Both the position numbers and the translations under genes were made by a program. Shown here piece by piece: positions 17,930 through 28,629 of a DNA stretch of 64,000 nucleotides. How positions within the stretch are numbered: the first letter of the stretch is position 1; each line of letters starts with the position of its first letter. A model generated the notes under the pieces. That model made no database searches, was not told where the DNA came from, and saw only the letters and a program-made list of their open reading frames with translations. Location of the stretch: assembly GCF_000711795.1 (NCBI RefSeq), contig NZ_JONH01000001.1, positions 310,001 to 374,000 on the forward strand, in the 5' to 3' direction. The DNA is from Vibrio pacinii DSM 19139. Its GTDB lineage: Bacteria; Pseudomonadota; Gammaproteobacteria; Enterobacterales; Vibrionaceae.

Positions 17930-18882
17930 GTTTCCTCGTTAAATTTAAATAACCAATCCAAGATTAGCAGTTCAGCATTAAGCCCTGAATGCTGGCGGAG
18001 TTGTTCCATCAAAGCCAGTAAAGCTTGTGATTGTGAGTATAGCTGCTGATAAGCAACCACGTTGGCAAGTGCTTGAGACCCCGGCGTAAAAAATGCCATG
18101 TTTAAACCATAATGCACTTTTTGAGCATCAGACAAGAGATACCACATCCAATTGAGTTGCTCGTGTGGCTCTGTGGCAAGTTCTTTGGCCAACTTAACCA
18201 CATCACCGGAGCGCTGGCACCAAGCAGTCAATTGAGCTTCTAAAGCCAAGTAACGACTCATTTTATCTTGTTCAATAAACGCGAGCGTCGTAATGGGCGC
18301 ATTGCCATTGATATGCGCCGCATATTCAGGAACCGTACCGCTAAACTGTTGACTCAACCATTGGGCAACCAACTGTGATTCAGGCGCCGTTAAGTGCCAT
18401 TGTTGACAACGGCTAGTAATGGTCGGTAATAAGGCACTTGAACGGTGACTGACCAATAAAAACAGACAGGTTTTAGAGGGCTCTTCCAACGTTTTCAATA
18501 ATGCATTGGCCGCGGATTCATTCATCGCCTCAGCAGGTTCAATGACAAACAAACGCAAACCAGACAACTGCGAAGATTCGTGCGCTAAGCGGTTACATTG
18601 ACGAATTTGGTCGACCGTAATCGCTTTACCCTCTTTTTCAGGCTTGATGATGTGAAAGTCGGGATGACTTTGAGAATTCATCAACTGACAGCTATGACAA
18701 AACCCACACGCCTCTGCTGGGTAGTTTTGGCACATTACTGCACGGCTAAACTGATCAACTAACTGTTCAGCCCCCATCCCTTGCTCGGCAAGCAACAGTG
18801 CTGCATTTGAAAAGCGATCCGTTTGCAAGTTTGTCTGCCACTCACTCCACAGGTGAGTTAACCAAGGATAAAGCTCATTCAT
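17920..18882 (-). CDS. holB: DNA polymerase III delta-prime subunit
   Basis: 320 residues. The clamp-loader AAA+ fold is recognisable from LLAEQGMGAEQL at the Walker A site, where the usual GK is replaced, fitting the known lack of ATP binding in delta-prime. A zinc-binding cysteine cluster (CQNYPAEACGFCHSC) and the SRC sequence in TITSRCQQW follow. Delta-prime is the stator of the clamp loader that places the beta clamp on DNA. Three bases separate it from the tmk stop codon, and it overlaps the tatD-family gene. Confidence 0.93.
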   Translation of the reverse strand: MNELYPWLTHLWSEWQTNLQTDRFSNAALLLAEQGMGAEQLVDQFSRAVMCQNYPAEACGFCHSCQLMNSQSHPDFHIIKPEKEGKAITVDQIRQCNRLAHESSQLSGLRLFVIEPAEAMNESAANALLKTLEEPSKTCLFLLVSHRSSALLPTITSRCQQWHLTAPESQLVAQWLSQQFSGTVPEYAAHINGNAPITTLAFIEQDKMSRYLALEAQLTAWCQRSGDVVKLAKELATEPHEQLNWMWYLLSDAQKVHYGLNMAFFTPGSQALANVVAYQQLYSQSQALLALMEQLRQHSGLNAELLILDWLFKFNEETCS

Positions 18883-18885
18883 AGA

Positions 18886-19515
18886 CTATGTATTTAACCA
18901 GTTAGTGATAACGAGGCGAATATCCTTCGCCACTTGTTCAATCGACTGTTCGGCGTTAACCACGACAACCGTATCATCATTTTCCGCTAGCTCTAGATAA
19001 CGCGCACGGGTACGGTCAAAAAAGCTCATATCCATCTTCTCGATGCGATCTAACTCACCACGTCCACGGGCACGTTCAAGGCCAATTCGCGGGTCAAGAT
19101 CCAAATAGAGGGTTAAGTCAGGCTTAAAGTTACCTAACGTAGTTTGCTTAAGTGCAGCCATCGTCTCACTTGGGATCTGACGACCGCCCCCTTGATAAGC
19201 TTGAGAAGACATGTCGTGGCGGTCACCCACCACCCACACACCATCAGCTAGAGCAGGCTTGATAACATTTTCGACCAACTGAACGCGAGCGGCGTACATC
19301 AGCAGCAGCTCTGTCATATCTTGCAACTCTTCGCCTTCATGCTCTTGTTTGACCAAAGTGCGTAACTTTTCGGCCAAAGCAGTTCCACCAGGTTCACGGG
19401 TATTGCGGATGCGATCAACCCCCGCTTGTTTCAGCGTGTCTAGAACAGCATTAATTGCGGTACTTTTCCCCGCCCCTTCTAGGCCTTCGATGACGATGAA
19501 TTGTGCGTTTTTCAT
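18886..19515 (-). CDS. tmk: Thymidylate kinase
   Basis: 209 residues. P-loop GLEGAGKST near the N-terminus, the substrate-binding NTREPGG, the [16 protein letters not shown] motif and the lid [11 protein letters not shown] identify it. It phosphorylates dTMP to dTDP for DNA synthesis. Its ATG overlaps the mltG stop codon (ATGA), and holB follows directly. Confidence 0.96.
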   Translation of the reverse strand: MKNAQFIVIEGLEGAGKSTAINAVLDTLKQAGVDRIRNTREPGGTALAEKLRTLVKQEHEGEELQDMTELLLMYAARVQLVENVIKPALADGVWVVGDRHDMSSQAYQGGGRQIPSETMAALKQTTLGNFKPDLTLYLDLDPRIGLERARGRGELDRIEKMDMSFFDRTRARYLELAENDDTVVVVNAEQSIEQVAKDIRLVITNWLNT

Positions 19516-20528
19516 TGGTTACTTCTTAATTGTTTTAAATAAGCGCGAACCGCGCGGTTATGCTCGACAAGTGTTTTAGAAAAAACGTGCCCACCGTTGC
19601 CACTGGCGACAAAATAGAGGTAGTCACTTTGCTCTGGGTTGAGAGCAGCAGCGATAGAGGCTTCTCCCGGCATCGCAATCGGCGTCGGTGGCAACCCCGC
19701 GATCGTATAGGTGTTATATGGCGTCGGCGTGCGCAAATCTTTTTTACGAATGTTGCCATCGTATTTATCACCCATACCATAAATAACCGTAGGATCTGTC
19801 TGCAATCGCATCCGTTTATTAAGTCGATTGATAAACACTGACGCCACCCGTTCTCGCTCTGAGTCGATGGCGGTCTCTTTTTCAATAATAGAAGCCAGTA
19901 TTAAGGCCTCGTAGGCCGATTTTAGTGGTAACTTTTCTTGACGCTGTGCCCAGTGCTGGTCTAACACGATTTGTAACTTATCCGCAGCGCGTTTAAGAAT
20001 ATCAAAATCAGACGCACCAAACGTGTAATGATAAGTCTCCGCTAAGAACAACCCCTCGAGTTTGCTATGTTCTAATCCAAGCTTCTGCCCAATTTGCGCT
20101 TCACTAAGCCCTTGCAGTTCGTGCTCTAAATACGGCGCGCTACGCAAAATTTCAAGCCACTGTTTAAAAGTCGATCCTTCAATAAAAGTAATCGCAAACT
20201 GGTGCTCTTTACCCTGCTTAAATTCCGCTAAGGCTTCAGCTAACGTTAAGTTAGGTTCAAGTAAGTAAGTCCCCGCTCTCAATTGAGTTAGTTGCGGGTA
20301 AAAACGACGAACTAACTTCACCCAATCACTTGGATTGATTAGATCAGCTTGGGTAAGATTGATGAGAACGCGGTTAAAGCTGGTTCCTGGTTCAATGGTA
20401 AAAATTTGTGCTTCTTTAAGTTGAAGCGGCTGGGTAATGTACTGCTCGACTTGTTTGGTCACGTATGAGTAACCCGCCGTTAGAAAAACAGCGACAAAGA
20501 GCAACAAGAGAGCGATTTTTTTAATCAC
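19512..20528 (-). CDS. mltG: Endolytic murein transglycosylase
   Basis: 338 residues. One N-terminal membrane segment ([19 protein letters not shown]) anchors a periplasmic YceG domain. The catalytic glutamate is in [21 protein letters not shown], and the QTDPTVIYG and [17 protein letters not shown] motifs of the family follow. MltG cuts nascent glycan strands and sets their length. It overlaps both pabC (ATGA) and tmk (ATGA), forming a tightly coupled series. Confidence 0.95.
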   Translation of the reverse strand: MIKKIALLLLFVAVFLTAGYSYVTKQVEQYITQPLQLKEAQIFTIEPGTSFNRVLINLTQADLINPSDWVKLVRRFYPQLTQLRAGTYLLEPNLTLAEALAEFKQGKEHQFAITFIEGSTFKQWLEILRSAPYLEHELQGLSEAQIGQKLGLEHSKLEGLFLAETYHYTFGASDFDILKRAADKLQIVLDQHWAQRQEKLPLKSAYEALILASIIEKETAIDSERERVASVFINRLNKRMRLQTDPTVIYGMGDKYDGNIRKKDLRTPTPYNTYTIAGLPPTPIAMPGEASIAAALNPEQSDYLYFVASGNGGHVFSKTLVEHNRAVRAYLKQLRSNQ

Positions 20529-21325
20529 GACTCGACCATCTCCTGAATTCGTGTAGTTATGATTCCAATATCAAAGCGTTGTGACCCTATTTGACGAACC
20601 GGTGCAACGCCGAGCAAAGAGTTGCAGATAAACACCTCTTGTGCCTGGATTAAGTCCGAGAGAGGAAACTGGCCTACCTCAACCTTAATCGCCTGCTTTT
20701 GTGCCCAATCCAGAACGACACGACGCATCACACCGGAAACACCACAAAGGGATAAATCAGGGCTAAACAGGGTGTTATTTTGCAACCAAAAAAGATTCGC
20801 CATGGTCGTTTCGACCACGTTGCCTTTTATATCCAACGCAACGCCATCGGCAAACCCGCGGCGGTCCATCTCACCTTTAAGCAAGACTTGCTCGAGGCGG
20901 TTGTTATGTTTATGACCAGCTAGCACAGGGTTGTGACCCAATCGTGTTTCACATACACCTAGCGTCACCCCCTCTTGGCACCATTGTTCATAGTGAGAGG
21001 GATAAATAAAGTCGTTAATAGTAACATTTGGTGAGGTGACTTGAGTAGGGCTATATCCACGTCCGCCTTCGCCGCGGCTGATATGTAACTTTAATCCGGC
21101 CTTGTGATCATCGCGCATCACACTACTCAGCCATTTTTCGACCAACAGCCAATCAGGATGGGGAATGTACAGTGCATCCAAACAATCGTTCATGCGCTGA
21201 ACATGAAGGGACCAGTGCTGAATAGCACCATCACGGGTGAGCATGGTGGTAAAACAGCCGTCACCGTATTGGAATGAGCGATCGGTCAATGCAATTGACT
21301 CAGCGCGAATACCATTAAGCAACAT
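20525..21325 (-). CDS. pabC: 4-amino-4-deoxychorismate lyase
   Basis: 266 residues of the PLP fold-type IV family. The PLP lysine is probably the one in AGHKHNNRLEQVL, and the cofactor-phosphate region is VETTMANLFWLQNN with the later GVSGVMRR. It converts aminodeoxychorismate to para-aminobenzoate and pyruvate for folate synthesis. AAGGA precedes the ATG. A terminator separates it from fabF, so it probably heads the pabC-mltG-tmk-holB-tatD operon. Confidence 0.93.
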   Translation of the reverse strand: MLLNGIRAESIALTDRSFQYGDGCFTTMLTRDGAIQHWSLHVQRMNDCLDALYIPHPDWLLVEKWLSSVMRDDHKAGLKLHISRGEGGRGYSPTQVTSPNVTINDFIYPSHYEQWCQEGVTLGVCETRLGHNPVLAGHKHNNRLEQVLLKGEMDRRGFADGVALDIKGNVVETTMANLFWLQNNTLFSPDLSLCGVSGVMRRVVLDWAQKQAIKVEVGQFPLSDLIQAQEVFICNSLLGVAPVRQIGSQRFDIGIITTRIQEMVES

Positions 21326-21378
21326 ATCATTTCCTTATGAACACACAACAAACTGACTATTAGAGGCTATTAAATAAC

Positions 21379-21412
21379 AAAACGGCTTAATGCCAAAGCA
21401 GTAAGCCGTTTT
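21379..21412 (-). terminator. Terminator after fabF
   Basis: AAAACGGCTTA pairs with TAAGCCGTTTT over a 12-base loop; the minus strand continues T-rich. It marks the end of the fatty acid synthesis cluster. Confidence 0.85.
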
Positions 21413-21433
21413 TATTGAGTTTGCGAAGTCTAA

Positions 21434-22675
21434 TTAAATCTTCTTGAACACAAGCGAGCCGTTCGTACCACCAAAGCCAAATGAGTTACAGATGGCGTAA
21501 TCCATCGACACTTTTTGCGCTGTATGTGGAACGAGATCGATATCGAGATCGTCTTCAGGATTATCTAGGTTGATGGTTGGTGGGACAATTTGGTCCACCA
21601 AAGACATCACGGTAATAATCGCTTCAACGGAGCCGGCAGCACCCAATAAATGGCCTGTCATAGACTTGGTCGAAGAAACTTTAACTTGTTTCGCCCCTTC
21701 TTGGCCTAGAGCACGTTTAACGCCTTTAATTTCGGCAACGTCGCCTGCTGGCGTAGACGTACCGTGAGCATTAACATAACCGACTTGAGTACCAGTGATA
21801 CCTGCATCACGCATTGCCGCTTCCATTGCCAATGCACCACCTGAACCATCTTCACTTGGTGAAGTCATGTGGTAAGCATCGCCAGACATACCGAAGCCAA
21901 CAAGCTCTGCATAAATCTTTGCACCGCGCGCTTTAGCATGTTCGTACTCTTCAAGCACAATCACACCTGCACCGTCACCTAAAACGAAACCATCACGATC
22001 TTTATCCCATGGACGAGACGCTTTTTGTGGTTCGTCATTACGAGTCGACAGTGCTTTAGCGGCACCAAAACCAGCCATACCAAGCGGTGTAGATGCTTTT
22101 TCCGATCCGCCTGCAACCATCGCGTCTGCATCGCCGTATGCAATCATACGAGCCGCATGACCAATGTTATGAAGACCGGTTGTACACGCCGTCGAGATCG
22201 CGAGATTCGGACCACGTAGACCACGCATAATAGATAAGTTACCTGCAACCATGTTAACGATGGTTGATGGAACGAAGAACGGGCTAACTTTACGTGGGCC
22301 TTTTTCAACTAGCGCGGTGTGACCTGTTTCAATCAACTCTAGGCCACCAATGCCTGAACCGATCGCTACGCCAACACGTGCCGCGTTTTCTTCGTTAATT
22401 TGTAAACCAGAGTCATCTAAAGCTTGTATACCCGCTGCAATACCGTACTGGATGAAAAGATCCATTTTACGAGCATCTTTCTTCGACATGTATTCTGTGC
22501 AGTCGAAATCTTTCACTAAGCCCGCAAAGCGAGTTGAGTAATTTTCGGTATCAAAATGGTCGATATTACCAATACCACTTTGACCAGCTAGCAGGGCTTT
22601 CCAAGATGATTCTACGCTGTTGCCTACCGGTGACAACATACCCATGCCAGTGACAACAACACGACGCTTGGACAC
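21434..22675 (-). CDS. fabF: 3-oxoacyl-ACP synthase II
   Basis: 413 residues. The catalytic triad is complete: Cys164 in [10 protein letters not shown], histidine in [11 protein letters not shown], and histidine in [12 protein letters not shown]; the gatekeeper loop GFGGTNGSL is near the C-terminus. FabF elongates acyl chains by condensing malonyl-ACP, with a role in making cis-vaccenate at low temperature. It follows acpP after 90 bases that include a strong hairpin. Confidence 0.96.
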   Translation of the reverse strand: MSKRRVVVTGMGMLSPVGNSVESSWKALLAGQSGIGNIDHFDTENYSTRFAGLVKDFDCTEYMSKKDARKMDLFIQYGIAAGIQALDDSGLQINEENAARVGVAIGSGIGGLELIETGHTALVEKGPRKVSPFFVPSTIVNMVAGNLSIMRGLRGPNLAISTACTTGLHNIGHAARMIAYGDADAMVAGGSEKASTPLGMAGFGAAKALSTRNDEPQKASRPWDKDRDGFVLGDGAGVIVLEEYEHAKARGAKIYAELVGFGMSGDAYHMTSPSEDGSGGALAMEAAMRDAGITGTQVGYVNAHGTSTPAGDVAEIKGVKRALGQEGAKQVKVSSTKSMTGHLLGAAGSVEAIITVMSLVDQIVPPTINLDNPEDDLDIDLVPHTAQKVSMDYAICNSFGFGGTNGSLVFKKI

Positions 22676-22734
22676 GATTTTATTCTCCGGAATTGAAATG
22701 ATTCTATGGAAGGATAGAAGTGTTTAAAAGAACA

Positions 22735-22756
22735 CAGGCGGCCAGAAGGCCGCCTG
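22735..22756 (-). terminator. Hairpin between acpP and fabF, possible partial terminator
   Basis: CAGGCGGCC and GGCCGCCTG form a perfect 9-base-pair stem with a 4-base loop right after acpP. On the minus strand the sequence that follows is only moderately T-rich. It probably lets the message of the abundant acyl carrier protein end here often, or protects its 3' end, while some transcription continues into fabF. Confidence 0.65.
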
Positions 22757-22765
22757 GGAGAGATA

Positions 22766-22999
22766 TTACTGAGCGCTGTTTACGTAGTCGATTGCAGCTT
22801 GAACAGTAGTGATTTTCTCAGCTTCTTCGTCTGGAATCTCAGTGTCGAATTCTTCTTCTAGAGCCATTACTAGTTCAACAGTGTCTAGAGAATCAGCACC
22901 TAGATCGTCAACGAATGAAGCTTCGTTTTTAACTTCAGCTTCGTCTACACCTAGCTGTTCAACAATGATTTTCTTTACGCGTTCTTCGATGTTGCTCAT
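22766..22999 (-). CDS. acpP: Acyl carrier protein
   Basis: 77 residues, acidic, with the phosphopantetheine attachment serine in GADSLDTVE (Ser37 counting Met, Ser36 in the mature protein). It carries the growing acyl chain to FabF, FabG, FabH and PlsX, all encoded beside it. The AGGAAAAG-like purine run lies before the ATG. A 304-base gap upstream gives it a separate promoter, as expected for its high expression. Confidence 0.98.
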
Positions 23000-23303
23000 T
23001 TTTCTTTTCCTTTACAGATTTCGCTCAATGCGATGATTCCGTAGTTTATTAGAACTACTGAAAGTTGCAAGAGGGACCTTGCTGGTCAAACCACAATTTT
23101 AGCGATTTTAACCGAAATTCAATACATTTTTGACTTAAATCATGCACAAATGTTGCGCACATCTATGTCAATTATCACAAACTATAGGCTATTTTAATGA
23201 CAATAAGTAGCCTAGTTGGCGACATTATGGACAAATTCACTGTCGTTGCAGAAATTTGAGTGAAAATTAATGAAAAAATTCCTCAATTCTACAGGAAAGC
23301 GAT
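23000..23303 (-). promoter_or_regulatory. acpP upstream region
   Basis: 304 bases between fabG and acpP with no gene. It is AT-rich, and on the minus strand carries several promoter-like words, among them TTGACA (23166-23171) without a fitting -10 and TAAAAT-type hexamers nearer acpP. I cannot pick one promoter with confidence, but a strong acpP promoter is expected here. Confidence 0.4.
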
Positions 23304-24041
23304 TTACACCATGTACATACCGCCATTTACATGCAAAGTTTCGCCTGTAATATACGCCGCTTCCGGTGAAGCAAGGAAGACAACGGCTGAAGCGATTTCA
23401 CGCGGATCACCTAAACGACCTGCTGGTACATTGGTAAGCGTCGTTGCACGCTGCTCATCGTTTAGTGCTTTCGTCATATCGGTTTCAATAAAACCAGGCG
23501 CAACCGTGTTGACAGTGATTCCACGAGACGCCACTTCACGTGCCGTCGATTTAGTGAAACCTATCACGCCTGCTTTAGCAGCAGCGTAGTTAGTTTGACC
23601 TGCGTTACCCATAGTACCCACAACAGAACCGACGTTGATAATACGACCTGCACGTTTTTTCATCATGCCACGCAATACTGCTTTTGACATACGGAAGATA
23701 GGCGTTAGGTTTGTATCGATGATGTCGTTCCACTCATCGTCTTTCATTCGCATCAGTAGATTATCACGAGTGATGCCCGCGTTGTTCACTAGGATATCAA
23801 TCACGCCAAACTCTTCATTGATCGCTTTCAGTGTTGCTTCGATGGATGTCACATCCGTCACGTTAAGCGCCATACCTTTGCCATTATCACCAAGGTATTC
23901 ACTGATCGCAGCTGCGCCGCCTGCAGAAGTCGCAGTACCGATTACCGTCGCACCGCGCTCAACCAACAGTTCAGCGATAGCACGGCCAATTCCGCGACTA
24001 GCACCCGTCACTAGAGCAATTTTGCCTTCTAGATTCATCAT
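23304..24041 (-). CDS. fabG: 3-oxoacyl-ACP reductase
   Basis: 245 residues (244 if the second of two adjacent ATGs is used). NADPH-binding TGASRGIGRA, the NNAG motif, and the catalytic Ser, Tyr-x-x-x-Lys set (NVGSVVGTMG, TNYAAAK) are present. It reduces 3-ketoacyl-ACP in each elongation cycle. It lies 25 bases after fabD in the same direction. Confidence 0.96.
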   Translation of the reverse strand: MMNLEGKIALVTGASRGIGRAIAELLVERGATVIGTATSAGGAAAISEYLGDNGKGMALNVTDVTSIEATLKAINEEFGVIDILVNNAGITRDNLLMRMKDDEWNDIIDTNLTPIFRMSKAVLRGMMKKRAGRIINVGSVVGTMGNAGQTNYAAAKAGVIGFTKSTAREVASRGITVNTVAPGFIETDMTKALNDEQRATTLTNVPAGRLGDPREIASAVVFLASPEAAYITGETLHVNGGMYMV

Positions 24042-24066
24042 GTTCTTCTTTCCTATGATCTGTAAG

Positions 24067-24990
24067 TTACTTTGCAGCGTCTAACGAAGCGATATCGTTC
24101 ACAGCAGCGCCACTCAGTGTCTTCACGATACGTTTAGTCAGGCCTGTCAGAACTTTACCTGGGCCCAACTCTAATAGTTTTTCTACGCCTTGATCACTCA
24201 TTAGCTGTACGCTTTCAGTCCAACGTACTGGGTTGTATAGCTGACGAACAAGCGCATCTTTAATTTTCGCAGGTTCCGTCTCTGCAATCACATCAACGTT
24301 ATTGATGACAGGCAACTGAGGGGCATTAAATTCAATCTCTTCAAGCGCCACGGCAAGCTTATCTGCCGCAGGTTTCATTAATGCGCAGTGGGAAGGAACA
24401 GAAACTGGCAACGGTAAAGCACGTTTTGCACCCGCTTCTTTACACAATGCACCCGCGCGTTCGACGGCGGCTTTACTACCCGCAATCACCACCTGACCTG
24501 GTGAGTTAAAGTTGACTGGCGAAACAACATCGCCTTGAGCTGCGTCTTCACACGCTTTAGCAATCGCACTGTCGTCAAGACCGATGATGGCATACATGGC
24601 ACCAGTACCTGCAGGTACCGCTTCTTGCATTAACTGACCGCGCAGTTCAACCAGTTTGATCGCTTGTTTAAAGTCAATCACACCAGCACACACTAGTGCT
24701 GAGTACTCGCCTAAACTGTGGCCCGCTAGGTTAGCCGGTTGTTCTAGACCAAGATCTTGCCAAACGCGCCAGATAGCAACAGATGATGCTAGTAATGCTG
24801 GCTGAGTACGATGCGTTTGATTAAGATCCTCAGCAGGACCATTTTGAACCAAAGCCCAAAGGTCATAGCCAAGAGCGTCAGACGCTTCAGCAAATGTTTG
24901 TTTAACTACGTCATACTGTTCGCCAAGCTCCGCTAGCATGCCAACTGCTTGAGAACCTTGACCTGGAAATACGATAGCAAACTTGCTCAT
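24067..24990 (-). CDS. fabD: Malonyl-CoA:ACP transacylase
   Basis: 307 residues. FPGQGSQ near the N-terminus, the nucleophile Ser92 in AGHSLGEYSA, the arginine region ELRGQLMQ, and the histidine in VPSHCALM mark the acyltransferase fold. It loads malonate onto the acyl carrier protein for FabH and FabF. Part of the fabH-fabD-fabG series. Confidence 0.96.
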   Translation of the reverse strand: MSKFAIVFPGQGSQAVGMLAELGEQYDVVKQTFAEASDALGYDLWALVQNGPAEDLNQTHRTQPALLASSVAIWRVWQDLGLEQPANLAGHSLGEYSALVCAGVIDFKQAIKLVELRGQLMQEAVPAGTGAMYAIIGLDDSAIAKACEDAAQGDVVSPVNFNSPGQVVIAGSKAAVERAGALCKEAGAKRALPLPVSVPSHCALMKPAADKLAVALEEIEFNAPQLPVINNVDVIAETEPAKIKDALVRQLYNPVRWTESVQLMSDQGVEKLLELGPGKVLTGLTKRIVKTLSGAAVNDIASLDAAK

Positions 24991-25081
24991 TATCTATTCC
25001 TTAAACCATTTTCTTTCATAAAAGAGAACAAAGAAAAGATGCCAATACTGGCACCTTCAATTGTAATTATTCTGCTGAAGG

Positions 25082-26032
25082 TTAGAACTTAACCAATGCT
25101 GAACCCCAAGTAAATCCGCCACCGAATGCTTCAAGCAACAAAGTTTGCCCGCGCTGAATTCGACCATCACGCACGGCTTCATCGAGTGCCGTTGGCACTG
25201 TCGCCGCTGAAGTGTTGCCGTGCTTATGTAGCGTGATAACCACTTGGTCAAGCGACATTGAAAGCTTTTTGGCTGTCGCTGAGATAATGCGATAGTTTGC
25301 TTGGTGTGGAACCAGCCAATCTAATTCAGACTTATGCATACCATTGGCAGCCAGCGTATCTTTTACCAGTCGCGACAATTGAGTAACCGCCACTTTAAAG
25401 ACTTCATTACCCGCCATATGTAACCATTTATTCGCATCTTGACCGCGAATAGGCACAGGTAGGCTAAGCAATTCGCCAAATCGACCATCTGAATAAATGT
25501 GAGTTGAGATGATACCTGGCTCTTCACTTTGACCAACCACCACCGCACCCGCACCATCTCCAAACAGAATAATGGTTGAGCGATCGGTAGGATCACAAGT
25601 TTTAGACAAAGCATCAGCGCCGATAACTAGCACATTTTTGCACATACCCGATTTGATATGTTGATCGGCAACAGACAAGGCATAAACAAACCCTGAACAC
25701 GCGGCTGCCAGATCAAATGCAGGACACCCTTGAATATCAAGTTTGGCTTGAACTTGACATGCAGAAGAGGGAAACGTGTGGCTGCTGCTGGTTGTTGCGA
25801 CAATAATCAAATCAATCGCATTCTTATCAATACCTGCCATTTCGATAGCATTTTTTGCAGCGATATAACCCATGTCGGCAACTGTCTCGTTTTCAGCAGC
25901 AATACGACGCTCTTTAATACCCGTGCGAGCGACAATCCACTCATCACTGGTATCTACCATTTTCTCTAGATCTGCGTTAGTACGCACCTGAGATGGCAGG
26001 TAGCTGCCAGTACCTAAAATTTTGCTATACAT
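25082..26032 (-). CDS. fabH: 3-oxoacyl-ACP synthase III
   Basis: 316 residues. The catalytic triad is Cys112 in [11 protein letters not shown], the histidine in VPHQANYRI and the asparagine in [10 protein letters not shown]. FabH starts chains by joining acetyl-CoA to malonyl-ACP. It begins 5 bases after the plsX stop codon, so the two are coupled. Confidence 0.96.
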   Translation of the reverse strand: MYSKILGTGSYLPSQVRTNADLEKMVDTSDEWIVARTGIKERRIAAENETVADMGYIAAKNAIEMAGIDKNAIDLIIVATTSSSHTFPSSACQVQAKLDIQGCPAFDLAAACSGFVYALSVADQHIKSGMCKNVLVIGADALSKTCDPTDRSTIILFGDGAGAVVVGQSEEPGIISTHIYSDGRFGELLSLPVPIRGQDANKWLHMAGNEVFKVAVTQLSRLVKDTLAANGMHKSELDWLVPHQANYRIISATAKKLSMSLDQVVITLHKHGNTSAATVPTALDEAVRDGRIQRGQTLLLEAFGGGFTWGSALVKF

Positions 26033-26037
26033 GAAGA

Positions 26038-27063
26038 CTAATAATGCCTCTCGAGTAAAACCGCTTCCAAACGATCACTAATACGGGTGGGTACTTGTCG
26101 TTTGACCTCATGCAGTGCTTCACCAATCGCGTTGATGACTGCGTCTACATCAGCACTTCCGTGGCTTTTTATGACAATGCCGCGCAATCCTAGCAAACTT
26201 GCGCCATTATACTGGTCGGGGTTCAATGTTTTTAGCTCGTTAAATAGCTCAGAAAATAATTTTCTTGCAATCCAACCCTTTATCGATGAAGCCATCATGC
26301 TTGATTTTAGCTTGTCAATAAAGAGCTGAGCAGTACCTTCACATGTTTTAAGGCACACATTGCCCACAAAACCATCACAAACAACAACGTCTGCGGCATC
26401 GTGGAGTAACTGATTACCTTCAATATAGCCAACAAAATTGACCGATTGAGTTTGAGATAACATTTCTGCGCAGCGCTTGACAAGATCATTGCCTTTTATT
26501 TCTTCTGCGCCAATATTCAAAATTGCCACTCTCGGCGGTCTTTGCAGGTATTGCTCAGCTAATGCACTGCCCATGACGGCAAATTGAAACAGCGAATCGG
26601 CGTCACTAGAAACGTTAGCACCTAAGTCTAACATCCAAGTTCGGTTGCCCGATGCCGTCGGCAAAGCAGTGGTAAGCGCGGGGCGTTCAATACCAGGGAG
26701 CAGTTTCAATTTAAAACGGGATAACGCCATCAATGCGCCAGTGTTGCCACAACTTACGCAAGCATCAGCTTGATTGGCAGCGACCAAGTCAATTGCGGTG
26801 CCCATAGAGCTACCATGACTATTTCTAAGCGCGAGGGAAGGTTTTTCTGAGTTGGAAATCACTCGGTCAGTATGCTCAATACTCAAACGAGTATCAGACT
26901 GATAACCAAGAGAAGATAATTGAGATGTGATCGAAGCTTGATCACCAATTAGGGTCACTTTTAGCTCTGGGAAATGCGACAGTGCCTGCACGGCGGCAGG
27001 CACTGTGACGCGAGGACCGAAATCCCCGCCCATTGCATCAAGTGCAACGGTTATATTGTGCAA
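26038..27063 (-). CDS. plsX: Phosphate acyltransferase PlsX
   Basis: 341 residues. The N-terminal [12 protein letters not shown], the [14 protein letters not shown] segment and [16 protein letters not shown] are family signatures. PlsX makes acyl-phosphate from acyl-ACP for phospholipid synthesis. It follows rpmF by 9 bases, the conserved yceD-rpmF-plsX-fabHDG order of gammaproteobacteria. Confidence 0.96.
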   Translation of the reverse strand: MHNITVALDAMGGDFGPRVTVPAAVQALSHFPELKVTLIGDQASITSQLSSLGYQSDTRLSIEHTDRVISNSEKPSLALRNSHGSSMGTAIDLVAANQADACVSCGNTGALMALSRFKLKLLPGIERPALTTALPTASGNRTWMLDLGANVSSDADSLFQFAVMGSALAEQYLQRPPRVAILNIGAEEIKGNDLVKRCAEMLSQTQSVNFVGYIEGNQLLHDAADVVVCDGFVGNVCLKTCEGTAQLFIDKLKSSMMASSIKGWIARKLFSELFNELKTLNPDQYNGASLLGLRGIVIKSHGSADVDAVINAIGEALHEVKRQVPTRISDRLEAVLLERHY

Positions 27064-27072
27064 AGGTCAACC

Positions 27073-27243
27073 TTACTTGTTGATAACCTTTTTGCCACGG
27101 TAGTAACCTTCTGCAGTTACGTTGTGACGTAGGTGAGTTTCACCTGAAGTTGCGTCTACAGAAAGTGCTGCTGTAGTTAGGGCATCGTGTGAACGACGCA
27201 TACCACGCATTGAACGTGATTTCTTGCTCTTTTGTACGGCCAT
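27073..27243 (-). CDS. rpmF: 50S ribosomal protein L32
   Basis: A 56-residue protein starting [20 protein letters not shown] and ending [10 protein letters not shown], the standard L32 sequence. It is basic at its N-terminus and binds 23S rRNA. This L32 keeps no CxxC zinc pairs. The gene lies between yceD (31 bases upstream) and plsX (9 bases downstream). Confidence 0.97.
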   Translation of the reverse strand: MAVQKSKKSRSMRGMRRSHDALTTAALSVDATSGETHLRHNVTAEGYYRGKKVINK

Positions 27244-27274
27244 TGACCCTACTCCTATGTAAGTTCTTAAAGAA

Positions 27275-27802
27275 TTACTTCTTTAAGCTTTTTAAAACGT
27301 CAAATGGATTCGGTTTCTGCTCTTCCACAATCTCTTCTGGAATATCACCAAACACCATATTATCTGGATTAACGCTACAGTCCGCTTCATCGTGCATTGC
27401 TATTTGAGGCAAATTTAAAATGAACTCGTCTTCAACTAACTCAATTAGGTCTAACTCACCGTACTCGTTCAGATCTACCAAATCGTACTCTTCCGGTGCT
27501 TCCTCATCAGTCTTTTCACCGTGATACGGTGTATAAGTGAATTGGACATCGCACTGATGTGCGAAAACCTCATTACAGCGTTGACACTCTAAGTCGACTA
27601 CGATGTTAGCTTTACCAGAGATAACAACGAGTCGCTGCTCATCTAAGTCAAATGACAGTGACACTTGGGCGTCGCGTTTAACGCCTTCGACTGATTCCTC
27701 TAAACGCTTAAAGAGACTGACTTGAATAATACCTTCAACATCAAGTCGCTTTTGAGCAGCGCGTGTAGGATCTATCGTACGCGGTATTTTTACCTTTTGC
27801 AT
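27275..27802 (-). CDS. yceD: 23S rRNA accumulation protein YceD (DUF177)
   Basis: 175 residues. The DUF177 features are visible: a CQRC cysteine pair near residue 75, the acidic [22 protein letters not shown] segment split by hydrophobic residues, and IAMHDEADC further on. YceD is needed for normal 23S rRNA levels and is nearly always next to rpmF. The gene diverges from yceF. Confidence 0.92.
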   Translation of the reverse strand: MQKVKIPRTIDPTRAAQKRLDVEGIIQVSLFKRLEESVEGVKRDAQVSLSFDLDEQRLVVISGKANIVVDLECQRCNEVFAHQCDVQFTYTPYHGEKTDEEAPEEYDLVDLNEYGELDLIELVEDEFILNLPQIAMHDEADCSVNPDNMVFGDIPEEIVEEQKPNPFDVLKSLKK

Positions 27803-27950
27803 AGGGCGCGAATTCTATCTTCCAAATCGTTTAGAGTCAAAGAAAAAGGGGAAAAAGTTAGACTTTTTTTCCTTATCAGTTTCGGAGTTAGTATCAAAGC
27901 GATAATATCGATCAATCTCGTTCTAACTCATGATTCGATTGTAAATTAAA

Positions 27951-28532
27951 ATGCAAAATTACCAACTAGTTTTAGCTTCTACGTCACCATATCGTCAGCA
28001 ATTGCTCAATAAACTAGCAATTCCCTTTGTTACTGCGTCACCAGATTGCGATGAAACACCACTTAGTGGTGAATCTCCTATCGAACTGGTCCAGCGTTTA
28101 GCTCAGGAAAAAGCCCAATCTTGCCTAACCGAGGGCGCGAGCCTTGTCATTGGCAGTGACCAAGTGTGCGTTATTAACGGTAATATCATCGGTAAGCCAC
28201 TTACTCGCGATAAAGCAATTGATCAACTGACTCAGCAAAGCGGACAGTCGATTCAGTTCTACACGGGGTTAGCACTACACAACAGCGTCACCGGACAAAC
28301 TCAGGTAAAAATGGATACCTTTACGGTTCACTTCCGATCACTGAGTCCACAACAGATCGAGCACTACGTTGATAAAGAACAACCTTTCTACTGCGCTGGC
28401 AGTTTTAAGAGTGAAGGGTTAGGTATTGCCCTATTTGAGCGTTTGGAAGGCAAAGATCCGAACACATTAGTTGGTCTGCCTCTGATCGACTTGATAGATA
28501 TGCTGCAATCGCAAGGGTTTGAAGTGCTTTAG
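27951..28532 (+). CDS. yceF: Maf-family nucleotide pyrophosphatase (7-methyl-GTP type)
   Basis: 193 residues. Maf motifs [12 protein letters not shown], EDxP-like [16 protein letters not shown] (catalytic aspartate) and the YTGLALH segment are present. YceF-type Maf proteins hydrolyse m7GTP, cleaning up modified nucleotides. Position opposite rpmF-yceD is the usual arrangement. Confidence 0.92.
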   Translation: MQNYQLVLASTSPYRQQLLNKLAIPFVTASPDCDETPLSGESPIELVQRLAQEKAQSCLTEGASLVIGSDQVCVINGNIIGKPLTRDKAIDQLTQQSGQSIQFYTGLALHNSVTGQTQVKMDTFTVHFRSLSPQQIEHYVDKEQPFYCAGSFKSEGLGIALFERLEGKDPNTLVGLPLIDLIDMLQSQGFEVL

Positions 28533-28537
28533 CGAGG

Positions 28538-28581
28538 CAGTGAGTAACGGTTGACGTTTTTGCGTCAACCGTTACTCACTG
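28538..28581. terminator. Perfect 19-bp inverted repeat between yceF and rluC
   Basis: CAGTGAGTAACGGTTGACG and its exact complement flank a 6-base loop (TTTTTG). It lies 5 bases after the yceF stop between convergent genes, so it probably ends transcription. Neither side has a proper T run after the stem, which is unusual. Confidence 0.6.
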
Positions 28582-28629
28582 TTTAGTGACGATGGTCATT
28601 GCCACCGCTACAGGCAACGATTTGCGTTG

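Noticed and set aside
23139..23171. acpP promoter built on TTGACA
   Set aside because: The only -10-like hexamer (CATGAT) is 21 bases away, too far.
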